From NCBI GenBank assembly GCA_003956705.1, contig QZCP01000335.1:124001-188000 (forward strand): DNA of 64,000 bases. The letters run 5' to 3'. Of the stretch, positions 33,353 through 44,611 are shown piece by piece. This DNA comes from Brevipalpus yothersi (taxonomy: Eukaryota; Arthropoda; Arachnida; Trombidiformes; Tenuipalpidae). Each line of letters begins with the position of its first letter. Positions within the stretch are counted from its first letter, which is position 1. The translations under genes were made by a program, and so were the position numbers. The notes under the pieces are model-generated. The model saw only the letters and a list, made by a program, of their open reading frames with translations, was not told the DNA's origin and did no database searches.

Positions 33353-33556
33353 ATGATTTCTTTTATTGATATGTATGGCTATGTGTTAGGTTTTTTCTGT
33401 CTCTCTATCATAGTTGTATGGGCCTTTACGAATCTTTATAAGTATATTCGTAAGGCCCGAAACTCACCCCCCGACGATTATTTCCCACTCCCCCAGATCG
33501 AGGGGGGAGTGGGGGGTGAGTCTTCCCCCCCCCTTTCAGTTTCCCTCCCCCTCTAA
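33353..33556 (+). CDS. Possible small single-pass membrane protein (doubtful)
   Basis: 67 codons from ATG: a strongly hydrophobic segment at residues about 11-29, a basic KYIRKAR stop-transfer-like patch, then a Pro/Gly-rich tail encoded by the C-rich palindrome. It is not recognised. It lies inside mobile DNA and the tail is low-complexity, so it may be chance. Confidence 0.2.
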   Translation: MISFIDMYGYVLGFFCLSIIVVWAFTNLYKYIRKARNSPPDDYFPLPQIEGGVGGESSPPLSVSLPL

Positions 33557-33605
33557 AATTGCTCCCTCGACTCCCTTTTTTTCCCTTCCCCCTCCCTCAT
33601 CCCCC
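33465..33605. repeat. C/G-rich palindrome with G-quadruplex potential
   Basis: CTCACCCCCC is mirrored by GGGGGGTGAG about 45 nt on, and inside them CCCACTCCCCC faces GGGGGGAGTGGG, giving a long snapback. A run of C tracts continues to 33605, so the minus strand has many G-runs. It stands out sharply in this AT-rich window. Confidence 0.7.
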
Positions 33606-35050
33606 CCTGCGCAGTGCTTCATCATCTCTCCGCCATCTCATTTTTAAGGTGAGTGTCTACTCATTCATCCTCTGTTCCGTGTTTCTATGCTATTGACTTT
33701 CTGTATAGAATCCTTTCTGTATTCATAATTTCTATGTTTTCTCATTCTATGTTTTTTTTCTATGTTTTGGACAATGACCGAATCAAGGAGGGACATTACA
33801 CCTACGCAGCAGTACGGCATAGATAAGAGTGAATCACTTTTGGACGCCGAAGGTCGAGTTGAGAAGGGAAAGAAAGTATATTGTTTACCTGATAAAACAG
33901 TAGAAAAAATGTTTCAGCAGATAATGCTGATCAACAAGTATTTCTCTGATCCAAGGCTCCATGAGTCATTTAGATATGTAGTTACTTTACACATAGAAAC
34001 TCGAGCTTGATAAGAGTACGATTTCAAGGACATTCAATTCCAGGTAAAACTGTACATTTGAGTTTGGTGCTATCAACATCGGCAATTCTTTAGCCATCAA
34101 ATCTAGTACCATCCATAACCATCTTGTAATCGCTTGGCTGTCTCATTTCCCTTCAAATCCAATAACTGACCACACTACAAAAGACAACATCTCTGAAATT
34201 AACAAGAACAAAAAAGGCCCACATCGAAGGTGAGCAATAACCACAATCAAGACAGTACATCGGTGTCGGAAGATTATTGATACACTATCGAACAGTAGGT
34301 ACATGGTTATTGCTGTAACTGTAAACAGATGACACTTTTCCAGATACCAGTGTCACTGAGATCAACATGAATTGGTCTCAGTAGAATGAGTATAATACTT
34401 ACAATTAATCATAAGGAACCATTATGGTTGATCTAAACAAAAAAGAACATTGGTGATAGCATTGATTGATATTTTTATCAAGTCCCATCATGATCGGGAA
34501 CAAACCATGGAATCGTTTCAAATCCATAGATTATTGTGAAAATCATCGATTGATGATGGTATTACATTTTAGCCATTATTCTAAACAGCTACACTCAAGT
34601 TGCCACACTTAATTTTAAGAACCACTTATAAATGTAAACTTACCGATAAAGCGAGTCAGAACATACACTTTCGAAAACAAAGTTCAGCTGATGTGACGTG
34701 ACAAGTAAAAATGTGTTCACATGATAAACTATCATAAATAATCCAAAGGTTACTTTTTTTACCCTCTAACATACAGATTTTTCTTGGTTGGTTATAGAGA
34801 AAAATAGTTTAAATAAATCAAAATAAAAATCATGGAAAGAAGATATGACTACTTTCATTGTTCGAAAAAATTCAAGTTTCATCACAAAATTGAGTTGAGC
34901 ATCAGAAAGTAAAATTTATTCCAGTTACTCGTTTTTTAAATTGGTGTAATGATCTTCCAAGCTCAATATCTCCTTCAGTAACATCAGCCGGATTACGAAA
35001 AAGAGGGCTTATGGCCCAAAGTGAGGAATATTCGAACTCTCTATCAGGCA
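33606..35050. repeat. Array spacer resumes right of the mobile block
   Basis: From about 33762 the sequence matches the 5' flank and spacer of the other units: the QQYGIDK...VEKGKK segment (33805-33880), GTAATCGCTTGGCTGTCTC (about 34126) and GCTGTAACTGTAAACAG. No supported gene. Confidence 0.6.
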
Positions 35051-35245
35051 GAAAAAGACTTTGAACATTTCCAGACATATCGTGAGAGGCATCTTTAGAA
35101 AATTTGCATGCTCGACGTCAAAATCAGATACATCATTGTTTCTGCTGATAATATCTACTCTACGATAATAGTGTACGAATCATCTCCATTTCCCAAGCCG
35201 AATGGCTCATTAGAACGGTGGCTATGATCAGTATTGCAAATCAAC
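35050..35245 (-). pseudogene. Relic type-2 terminal exon below copy D
   Basis: Reads DHSHRSNEPFGLGNGDDSYT-like sequence, then RRVDIISR, but has a frame break in the middle and a damaged end. Homologous to the live terminal exons of copies G and J. Confidence 0.6.
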
Positions 35246-35282
35246 ATCAATAACAACTATATCAAAGTGTCGATGTATGATC

Positions 35283-36592
35283 TTAGTGAGGTATAGAAGA
35301 AATTGTGTTAACGTAATAAATGTTCTGAATGCTTCCAGGTAGATTGATGATTATTGGTTGCCTAGACTTTTTTTCAGCATCTTCATTGCCCAAATCAGTC
35401 CCTCCATCATTCTTTCCTATTAAACTACGCAAGAAGGCACAAGCATCATCGGTTCTACTTAAATCAATAGCATTTTTTCCATCAGACTCATGAACACGAT
35501 TAGGATAGGATTTCGATGGTCCGACACGAGCTGAGCCATCAGGGGAAAGAACGCCACTTCCATGTATGTTCTTCGAATTAATAATCTCTGCAAGAGTTAA
35601 GATTATTTAAAACCTCATCGAAACATCTCATGTCTTCCTTACCTTTAGATTTGCTGGCTCGTGGAACATTGAGTTGAGCTATAAGAGGTGTTGGAACACC
35701 TTCCTCCTCTGTTGCGGGCCGTTTAGATTGAGGATTGGCTTCATCTTGCTGATTTCGGCGAGCTGCTGATTGCAACTCAACTAGACGTTTTCTGAACCAT
35801 TGAGCAATCTGATTACTATCGGTTGAAGAAAGTATGGAAGCCTTGTCAAGGGTCTCAAGATAAGCATCAGGACCAGTGTGAGACTCAAAAGCCCACATAG
35901 ATCTAAAATCATCAATAATTTTCTGTGTTGCTTCATTCTCTGAATTGTAAAGCCTGATTATATAAGCAGTTTCTTCAGGAAGCATTTTTCCAGATTCGCC
36001 TAACCATTTGCTCATCGTAAGGAAAATTAACTCCTGAATTTCATACGCTGTTGTAATATCACAAGGCTGCTGAACGTTGACCATTTTAACAAGCCATTTG
36101 TTGAACAGTTTCCAGCCATCATCATCGAGGAAGCTAAGAGATTAAGAGATATATTTGATTGATTTTCAGAGAGTAATTCTCGAGAGCTCATCGAAAAAAA
36201 ATTGAGCTTGTGGTGATGATAATAATAATAATTGAACATTTTCTCAAGACTTTTTCGATGAATAGAAAATGAACTCACCTATCGATGGCTTCAAATTTGC
36301 TTCCCCGCAGCATTTTGAGGCCTTCTTTGATGTAGACAAGGCTGATTCTTGAGTGAATGAAACTAGTGGAAGAAGAAAACAGAGCACAATTTTCCTTGAA
36401 AAAGGCATTCAAATTTTCACTGCAGAAATGGTAAAATTATAAAGATAGAAGATATCAATGATCTTAGGGAAAATCCAATTCTTACTCATAGAAAGCTGAT
36501 ACATGTTCAAGTTCGATCCATCCGTACACATCAGAAAATTGTTGGAGACTTTTTTTGAACCGTTTGAGACGGGGTCTGCCACAACAATCCAT
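35283..36592 (-). CDS. Array copy D: TFIIS-N-terminal-like domain protein, intact
   Basis: Four exons: e1 36486-36592 (ATG to donor GTAAG), e2 36279-36362, e3 35643-36133, e4 35283-35587 (stop TAA); 987 nt, 328 residues. Phases match at all junctions. e1 and e2 form short helices (F.K.L..FSD..G, then YIKEGLKML). e3 opens with DDDGWKLFNKWL and contains ESGKMLPEETA and ATQKIIDDFRS.W, the spacing of the TFIIS N-terminal (LW/TND) bundle. The exon order and preceding helices resemble the N-terminus of PNUTS (PPP1R10). The tail is polar, with KSKGK-type basic patches and a C-terminal KSRQPIIINLPGSIQN motif. In known proteins this domain docks transcription factors; a nuclear role is inferred. No RNA-level evidence. 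Confidence 0.75.
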
Positions 36593-37770
36593 AGAGAAAA
36601 TTGTAAATTGTAACGATGAAGGTGTCAATTTTTTATACAAGATACTGACGGCAAGCAAACTAGCATAGATCATGAAATTGGTAAAAAATTGTTACCATTA
36701 AACACAAGATGAAATATGAAGTCTTGGGCGTGAGTGAAAATGTGATCTCATCCAAAAAACTCAACTCAATTTTTTAACCTCTTCCTTATCTTAACCTTTT
36801 CCCATTGGATGTCCCAGGATGGGCCATAGTCTAATCTGTGGGATGGACAAAGCTACTTTGTCACCAAATTTGCCGCAATCTAAAGAGTAACAATCAGATT
36901 AAATCAGAAGCGATGAGCTTTACTCACGGCAGTGCGGCATAGATGAAAGCAAACTATTCTAGGAAGCCGAAAAAAGTAGAGTTAAGAAGGGAAAAAAGTA
37001 TATTGGGACCAGAAGAATTATTGATACACCATCATACAGTATGGTTATTGCTGTAACATTTATTAGAGGCAACTTCTCGAGATATCAGTGTCTCTGAGAT
37101 CAACATGAATTGGTCTCAGTAGAATGAGTATAATACTTACAATCTATCATAAGGAACTATAATGGTTGATCTAAACAAAAAAGAACATTGGTGATAGCAT
37201 TGATTGATCTTTTTATCAAGTCCCATCATGATCGGGAGCAAACCATGGAATCGTTTCAAATCCACAGATTATCGTGAAAATCGTTGATGATGGTATTTCA
37301 TGTTGGCCATTATTTTAAACAGCTACACTCAAGTTGCCACACTTAATTTTAAAAACCACTTATAAATGTAAACTTATCGATAAAGCGAGTCAGAACATAC
37401 ACTTTCGAAAACAAAGTTCAGCTGATGTGATGTGACAAGTAAAAATGTGTTCACATGATAAGCTATCACAAATAACCCAAAGGTTACTTTTTTACCCTCT
37501 AACATACCAATTTTTTTTGGTTGGTGATAGAGAAAAATAGTTTAAATAAATCAAAATAAAAATCATGGGAAGAAGATATGACTACTTTCATCGCTCGAAA
37601 AAATTCAAGTTCCATCACAAAATTGGGTTGAGCATTGGGAAGTAAAATTTATTCGAAACATTCGTTTCTTAAATTGGTGTAATAATCTTCCAAGTTCAAT
37701 ATCTCCTTCAGTAACATCAACCTGGGTTATGAAAATGAGTGCTTATGGTCCAAGATGAGAGATATTTAAA
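36593..37770. repeat. Array spacer D/E
   Basis: 5' flank of copy D followed by the shared spacer blocks (CTCAGTAGAATGAGTATAA near 37115, TTTCAAATCCACAGATTATC near 37255). A long stretch, 37070-37700, is nearly identical to 34340-34960, showing recent unit duplication. No gene. Confidence 0.6.
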
Positions 37771-37774
37771 GTCT

Positions 37775-37985
37775 GTGTTAGGCATGAAACTGATATTGAG
37801 CCCTCCCAGGCACATAAATAGGGAGGTATGTTTAAGAAAATTGCTTTCGCGATGTAAAATTAGGTCCATCGTCATTTCATTATATCCACTTTACGATAGT
37901 ACAGGTTTACGGATCATTGCCATTTCTCAAGCCAAATTAAGGCTCATTAGAACGATGGCTATGATCAGTACTGCCGATCAATATC
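37775..37985 (-). pseudogene. Relic type-2 terminal exon below copy E
   Basis: Same relic as below C, D and F, broken by stops. Just above it, 38050-38196 is a second relic: a damaged type-1 terminal exon, so copy E is followed by two dead terminal exons. Confidence 0.5.
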
Positions 37986-38196
37986 AATGATAACTACATC
38001 AAAATGCTCATTTATAATATTAGCAAGGTAAACAAGAGTTGGAGTTAGATGACGTAGGAATTGTTCTGAACACTTTCCCGTAGATTGATGATTATCTGTT
38101 GCCTGGATTTTTTTTTCAGCATCTTCCCTGCCAGAATCAGTTGCTCAGTTATTTTCATCAATTAAACTACCCAAGAAGGCACAAGCAATCCTCACT

Positions 38197-39497
38197 CTAA
38201 TTAGTATAGTAATTGTGAATATAATGGTTGATATTTCCTGATACATTGATGATTATTGGTGATCTGGACTTCTTTCTAGCATCTTCATCATCAGAACCAG
38301 TTACTTCATCATTCTTTCTCTTCAAACTCTGCATGATGACGCCGAATCCATCTGTTCTACTTGAACCATTAGCATTTTCTCCATCCGGTTCATGGCTCTG
38401 AATGGAGGTGGATTTTGGTGGACTGACACGAGCTGGGCCATTGGGTGGAGAAACTCCACTTCCATCCATGTTTTCCGAATTATTCCCTGCAAGAGTTTAA
38501 ATTATTTAAAACCTTATTGAAACATCTCATGTCTCCTTACTTTCAGATTCGTCAACTTGTGGAACGTTGAGCTGAGCCCTACAAGTTGTTGAGACACTTT
38601 GTTCCTCGGTTGCTGGCAGATCAGATTGAGGATTGGATTCATCTGGCTGCTTCTTGCGAGCTGCTGATTGCAATTCAGCTATTCGTTCTCTGAACCATTG
38701 ATAAATTTGAGGATTATCGGTTGAAGAAAGTATACAAGCCAAGTTAAGGGCCTCGAAATTGGCCTCAGGATTAGCATATGACTCAAAGGTCCACTTAGAT
38801 CGAAAATCATCAATAATTTTCTGGGTTGCTTCATTCTTTGAATTGTAAAGACTTATTATGTAATCAGTTTCATTAGGGATCGGAGCTTCTGCTTCCTCCA
38901 ACCATTTGTTCATCGTATGAAAAATTAACTCCTGAATTTCGTACACTGTTGTAATATCATAAAGCTGCTGAAGATTGGTCATTTCAACAAGCCATTTGTT
39001 GACTAGCTTCCAGCCACCATCATCAAAGAAGCTAAGAGATAGAGAATGATTTTTGATTGATTTTTTGGAGGAAATTCGCGAAAGTTCATTCAAGAAAGAT
39101 TGAGCTTGTGGTCCCATGTAATTGAATATTATTTGGACTTTTCCATGGATAGAACATGAACTTACCTCCCGATAGCCTCAATTTCACTTTTATGTAACAT
39201 TTCGAGGCCCTCTTTGATGTAGACAAAATTTTTTTCGGAGCAAATTTCACTGGAAAAGAGAAAATGAAATAATCATCAGGAAAAAAGTCATTAGAATTTC
39301 TGATTAGTAAAAATATGTTGATAGAAGGACAGAAGATATTGATCAATGATGATCTTAGGAAAAATTCAATTCAATTCTTACTCATAGAAGGCTGATACAT
39401 GTTCCAGTTTGATTCCTCCATACTTATCAGAAAATCGTTTGAGATTTTTTTTGAAATGTTCGAATAGTAGCGTTTCAGCACGTGTATGATAATCCAT
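38197..39497 (-). CDS. Array copy E: TFIIS-N-terminal-like domain protein, intact
   Basis: Exons e1 39382-39497 (38 codons, 9 nt longer than in D), e2 39166-39249, e3 38541-39031, e4 38197-38486 (stop TAG); 981 nt, 326 residues, all phases consistent. e3 has DDGGWKLVNKWL and ATQKIIDDFRSKW. The terminal exon is a third flavour: it keeps the KKSRSPIIIN segment but continues VSGNINHYIHNYYTN instead of LPGSIQN, and has lost the EDACAFLRSLIGKN block seen in D, F and H. Damaged terminal-exon copies lie downstream. Probably functional by its open frames. Confidence 0.72.
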
Positions 39498-39879
39498 AGC
39501 AAAAATTGCCAATTAAAATGATGAAGGTATCAATTTGTCACACAAGATACTGATGAACAAGGAACAAAACAGCAAACAAACTAAATAATGAAATTCGTAA
39601 CAAATTGTTACCATCAAACGCAAGATGATGTATTAAGTATGAAGCGTAGGGCGGAAGTGAAAATGAGATCTCACCCAAATAACTCTATTTTTTTGGCCTC
39701 TTCCTTATCTCAACGTTTTCCCATTGGATGTGCTAAAGATGAAAAAGCTACTCTGTCGCCAAATTTTTCCGCAATCTAGAGAGTGATAATGAGATTGAGT
39801 CATACAATGTAAGTGCATCAAGGATGGACAGCAGTGTGGCATAGATAAGAGCAAACCATTCCAGGAAATCTCAGAATTT

Positions 39880-40720
39880 CAATTTCTACTCACAATCAGA
39901 CTGATGAGATGAGCTAGGTTGAGTACTATCAGTTGTAGTGGCTGTTTGAGTGTGTTTTTTCGTGGTCCTAGGCTGTTTGGCTGGAGAGGAAGAGCTTTCA
40001 GCTGGTTGTTTCAACTAGCTTCTGACGATCGTGAATGTTTCTCAATGTTTAAATTCTTGAGCCGTTGTACGATTGGCTGGTCATCAGTAGCTTGAGTTGA
40101 GGTTTGATCTAATCTCAATCGACCTGGTACAGATCTCTTGGTAGCTTGTTGACGCTGTTAGTGGCCGTGTTAGATGAAATTTTCCATCTGGTTTGAAAGT
40201 CTTTAATAATTTTTTGAACACCTTAATCGGCAGAACTATATTGCTAAATTAATTGACGCGCTGCTCTTTCTCTTTGATTTCTGGGAGAATTCAACCAATG
40301 TTGAATGTTGATGATGATTTGGAGGATTAGTTTCTAAATTTTTGCAGTTATGACTTTTTGAGATTCTTTGACAGCTGATTTCGTTTTATCCAGCCACTTG
40401 TTGATCAATTCCCAGCCATTCCTGTCCATAAACCTGCCCAATTGGTAGTTAAAAGAGATTATATTTTCGTTATATATTCACCAAAAATTCTCTGAAGAGC
40501 TCTTCTGATGGAAAATCGAGATTTTTCATTCTATTCCCTACTCTTAAGGAAATATTTCACACAGATAAGAAAGTGATACATATCTTTATCTCACTCTCCT
40601 TTGGGTACGTAGAAGTACGAGACTCATTTTGCAATAATACTGATTTTGCTTTTATTCAGCATTTCGATAGACATGACAATATGGTTAGGCTTATTCTTGG
40701 AGTAAATTAAGCTGGAATAT
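39880..40720 (-). pseudogene. Array copy K: highly diverged, decayed TND-domain gene
   Basis: e3 starts at about 40435 with DRNGWELINKWLDK, then meets stops (TAG in the second helix and others). e2 (about 40630-40713) keeps MSIEMLNKSKI. Exon 4 is absent: e3 runs almost directly into the 5' flank of copy E. Its sequence (WLN, AARQLI) is nearer to the type-2 copies G and J than to the type-1 copies. Confidence 0.65.
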
Positions 40721-41500
40721 CGGAAAAGATAAACAATGAAAGGAAAATCAATCAAATCAAACTTAATGATTTGCAGCAAAACTGGCAGAGAGATAAAAAC
40801 TGAAAGTTTCAAAGCGTTAATAATGCTAAGTAAAAGTAGACAAACGATTTATTCACATTAAAGGTCCTGATGTTTTTCCTACCTCCCAGCAAGTCAGTTG
40901 TGAATAAGAGTCGAATATGTACCATAAATAAATCCTCATAGATGATGTGATGAGAGAAAAATCATGTGAGACAAAGAGTGGGAGATGGGTAGGAAGATTA
41001 TAAAAGATGAAATTGGGCAACTTTCATGTTTGAGAAAAATATAAATGAAAATGAAGACAAAAATTGGATAAATTATTTATTGACAATATTTGGTAAAAAG
41101 AGGCTTGTGATTCATTGGATATTCTATAGAGAGAAATATCCTAATCAATAGCTGATTTGTTTCCCCTGATAAGCATAATTAGGTTCACATAATAGCCGAA
41201 GGAATACTGTTAATTCTTCTCCTCTTTAGAGCACAATTTTTTTCAGTTGGTGATAGAAGAAAATGTTTCGAAGAAATCAGGAAAAATTATGAGAAGAGAA
41301 TATGACGTTTTTACTATTAGAAAAAATTTTAATTTCAATCTAGAATGAGGTTTAGCATAGAAGAGGGGAAGTTTCAGTCGAAAGATTATTCTTGAAATTG
41401 ATGTGGTAATCTTTCAAGTACAGGTCAGGATTCGATTCATTGATTCCTGAAAAATTAACCGAGATCTTGAGGGAGATCCTAAGTGAGAAATATTCAAAAT
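40721..41500. repeat. Spacer above copy K / below copy F
   Basis: AT-rich, no gene. Around 41160-41460 it matches the 3' flank of type-2 copies (spacer motif near AAATTGATGTGGTAATC). Confidence 0.5.
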
Positions 41501-41716
41501 TTAGGCATAGAAATGAATTTGAACACTTCCAGGCATATTGACCGTGGGAAGCATCTTTGAAAAATTTGTTCGCTCAATGTTAAAATCAGATCCGTCATCG
41601 TTCCTCCTGATTATATCCACTCTACGATGATAGGTGCACGAACCATCTCCATTTCCCGAACCAAATAGGTCATCACTGTGGCTAAGATCAGTACTGCAAA
41701 TTAACATCATTAACAA
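41501..41716 (-). pseudogene. Relic type-2 terminal exon below copy F (still open)
   Basis: 71 codons still open: TDLSHSDD, GSGNGDGSCTYHRRVDIIRR, then TVNMPGSVQ and a stop, clearly homologous to the ends of G and J. It is preceded by TTTGCAG, a possible acceptor, but in the wrong phase for the e3 donor, and its 5' half is missing. Best read as a fusion relic, less likely an alternative last exon. Confidence 0.6.
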
Positions 41717-41742
41717 CTATATCAACATGTCCATGTATGATC

Positions 41743-43020
41743 TTAGCGAGGTATAGAAGAAATTGTGTTAACGTAATAAATGTTCTGAATGCTTCCAGGT
41801 AGATTGATGATTATTGGTTGCCTAGACTTTTTTTCAGCATCTTCATTGCCCAAATCAGTTGCTCCATCATTTTTATCGATTAAACTGCGCAAAAAGGCAC
41901 AAGCATCTCCTACCCTACTCAGATCAAAAGCATTCTTCCCATCAGGCTCAAGACTCTGAATGGTGGTTGAATCCGATGGACTGACACGAGCTGGGTCACT
42001 GGATGAAGAAATTTCATGCATGATCTCCGAACCATCCTCTGCAAGATTTGAAATTATTTAGAATCTCATCGGAACATCTCGTCTTCTTACCTTTAGATTT
42101 CCTGGCTCGTGGACTATTATCTTGAGCTTTAGAAGTTGTTGGGACACTTTCTTCTTCGGCTGCTGACCGTCTAGATTGAGAATTAGATTCATCTTGCAGC
42201 TTCTGGTGAGCTGATGATTGCAACACAACTATACGATCTCTGAACCATTGATCAATTTGATGATTATCGGTTGAAGAAAGTATACAAGCCTTGTCAAGAC
42301 TCTTAGGATCAGTGTAAGACTCAATAGCCCACTTAGATCTAAAATCATCAATAATTTTCTGTGTTGCTTCATTCTTTGAATAGTAAAGGCTGATTATATT
42401 AGCAGTTTCTTCAGGAAGCACTTTTCCAGATTCGCTTAACCATTTGCTCATCGTAAGGAAAGTTGACTCCTGAATTTTGTTCGCTGTTCTGATATCCCAG
42501 TAATTCTGAACTCTTGCCATTCTAACAAGCCACTTGTTGAACAATTCCCAACCATCATGATCAAGGAATCTAAGAGATAGAGAATGATTTTCGATTGATT
42601 TTTTGAAAGAAATTCTTGAGAGCTCATCCAAATCAGAGCGAACTTATCAGCCCTAGTAATATTATTTTGAGTTTTTCGAAGGATAGAAAATGAACTTACC
42701 TCTCGATCACTTCAAATTCACTTTTGCGTAGCATTTTGAGGCCCTCTTTGATGTAGAGAATTTTGATTCTCGAGTGAATAATGCTGGTGGAATAAGAAAG
42801 AAGAGAACAATTTTCAGGGAAGAAGTCAATCAAATTCTTAATTAGAAAATGGTAAAAATATAAACACACAAGATATTGATCAATGATGATCTTAGGAAAA
42901 ATTCAATTCTTACTCATAGAAGGCTGGTACATGTTCCAGTTTAATTCCTCCATATTTATCAGAAAACTGCTCAAGATTTTCTTTGAATTGTCTGAAACGG
43001 AGTTGAGTTTTATAATCCAT
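41743..43020 (-). CDS. Array copy F: TFIIS-N-terminal-like domain protein, intact
   Basis: Exons e1 42914-43020, e2 42700-42783, e3 42091-42569, e4 41743-42038 (stop TAA); 966 nt, 321 residues. e3 is 479 nt, exactly four codons shorter than the usual 491, within the linker after FRSKW. Domain: DHDGWELFNKWL, ESGKVLPEETANII, ATQKIIDDFRSKW. Terminal exon type 1 with DACAFLRSLIDKN and KSRQPIIINLPGSIQN. Splice donors are GTAAG(A/T); the acceptor of e4 is TTGCAG. Confidence 0.75.
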
Positions 43021-44611
43021 TGCAAAAATCGCAAATTGCAATGATGAGGGTGAAGGTATCTTTTTTCCACACACTTTACCAATGACAAGCAAACTGAATG
43101 ATGAAATTTGTAACAATTCACTATCAAACCCAAGATGAAGTATGGTATTTTGTTTTTCGAGAGCGAAAGTCAGAATGAGAGCTCATTCAAAAAAGTGAAC
43201 CCAATTTTCGGCTTCTTCCTCATCTCACCAATCATTTCTATTGGATGTCCTGAGATGGATTAAGCTACTTTGTTTCCAAATTTTCCCGCAATCTAGAGAG
43301 TGATAATTAGATTAAGTCATAAGTGTATCAAGAATGAGCTTTACTTACAGCTGTGCGGCATATATGAAAGCAAACCATTTCTGGAAACCGAAAAAGTTTG
43401 AGTTGAGAAGGGAAAAAAGCACATTGTTCATCTAAAAAAATTTCAGAGTGCTTATGTAGATGATGCAAATGATTCGTTTAAATTTTTCGATCTTAGGTTC
43501 CATGACTCATTTAGATAAGTAGTTACAGAGAAATCGGGCTTGGAGAGAGTTAAATTCAAAAGCATTCAATTCCAGGTGAAACTGTACAATTGAGTTTTGT
43601 GGTCTCATCATCTGCATACCTTTGGCCACCAAAGTCAAGTACATCCATAACCATCTTGTAATTGCTTGGCTTTCTCATTAACCTTTATATCTAATGGTGG
43701 ATCACACTCCAAAAAGACAAAAACTCTGAAAATAGGAAGAAGAGAGAAGAAGCCCAAACGAAGGTGAGCAATTACCAGCAGTACATCGGTATTGAAAGAT
43801 TTAAGATGCTAGAGACTACCATAAATATGCCTATTGCTGTAACTGTAAACAGAGGCAACTTCTCTAGGTACCAATGTCACTACACTCACGGTAATATTGA
43901 TTGATCTCGGTGAAGTTTGTAAAATACTTAAAATCTATCGCAAGGAACCAATGTGGTTAATCCAAACAGAAAGAACATCGGTGGTAACACTGATACACCC
44001 TTCAATCAAGTCTAACCAAAATCGGAAGCAAATCATGTTTACATGTACATGAAATCGTTTCAAATCCACAGATTATCATGGATATCATTGATTGATGTTG
44101 GTAGCCCATGTTGGTCAGGATTACAAATAGGTACACTGAAGTTGCTTAATTTCAAAACCAATTATAAATATAAACTGATCAATAAAGCGAATCAAGGGAT
44201 TTACTTTTCAAAACAAAGTTCAGCTGATGTGACAAGCAAAGTTAGGTTCACGTGATAAGCTACCATAAATAATACAAGGATTACTGTTACTTTTTCTACG
44301 CTTTAAGGCACAGTTTTTTCCAAAGAGTAGCTAGTAGAGCTACTCTCTGGTTTTTTCATTGTTGGTGATGGAGAAAAATATGTGGAAAAAAATCAAAAAG
44401 ACATGAAGAATATGAGTGTTTTTATCATTGGAAAAAATGAAAGTCCCATCACAGAATCGGGGTTGAGCATGAGAAAGAAAAATTTTATTCGAAAGTTCGT
44501 TTTTAAATTGGTGAAATAATCTTTCAAGTATAACATCTCTTTCAATAACATCAACTCAGATTAGAAAGAAGTGTGCTCATGAGGTAAGGTGAGAAAAATG
44601 TAAAATTTGCA
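43021..44611. repeat. Array spacer F/G
   Basis: Shared spacer blocks again (TTGTAATTGCTTGGC near 43660, GCTGTAACTGTAAACAG near 43840, AATCGTTTCAAATCCACAG near 44052). A 30-nt palindromic insertion at about 44321-44350 is peculiar to this unit. No gene. Confidence 0.6.

Noticed and set aside
41501..41716. Alternative last exon of copy F
   Set aside because: The possible acceptor gives the wrong phase for the e3 donor, and the sister relics in C, D and E are broken.
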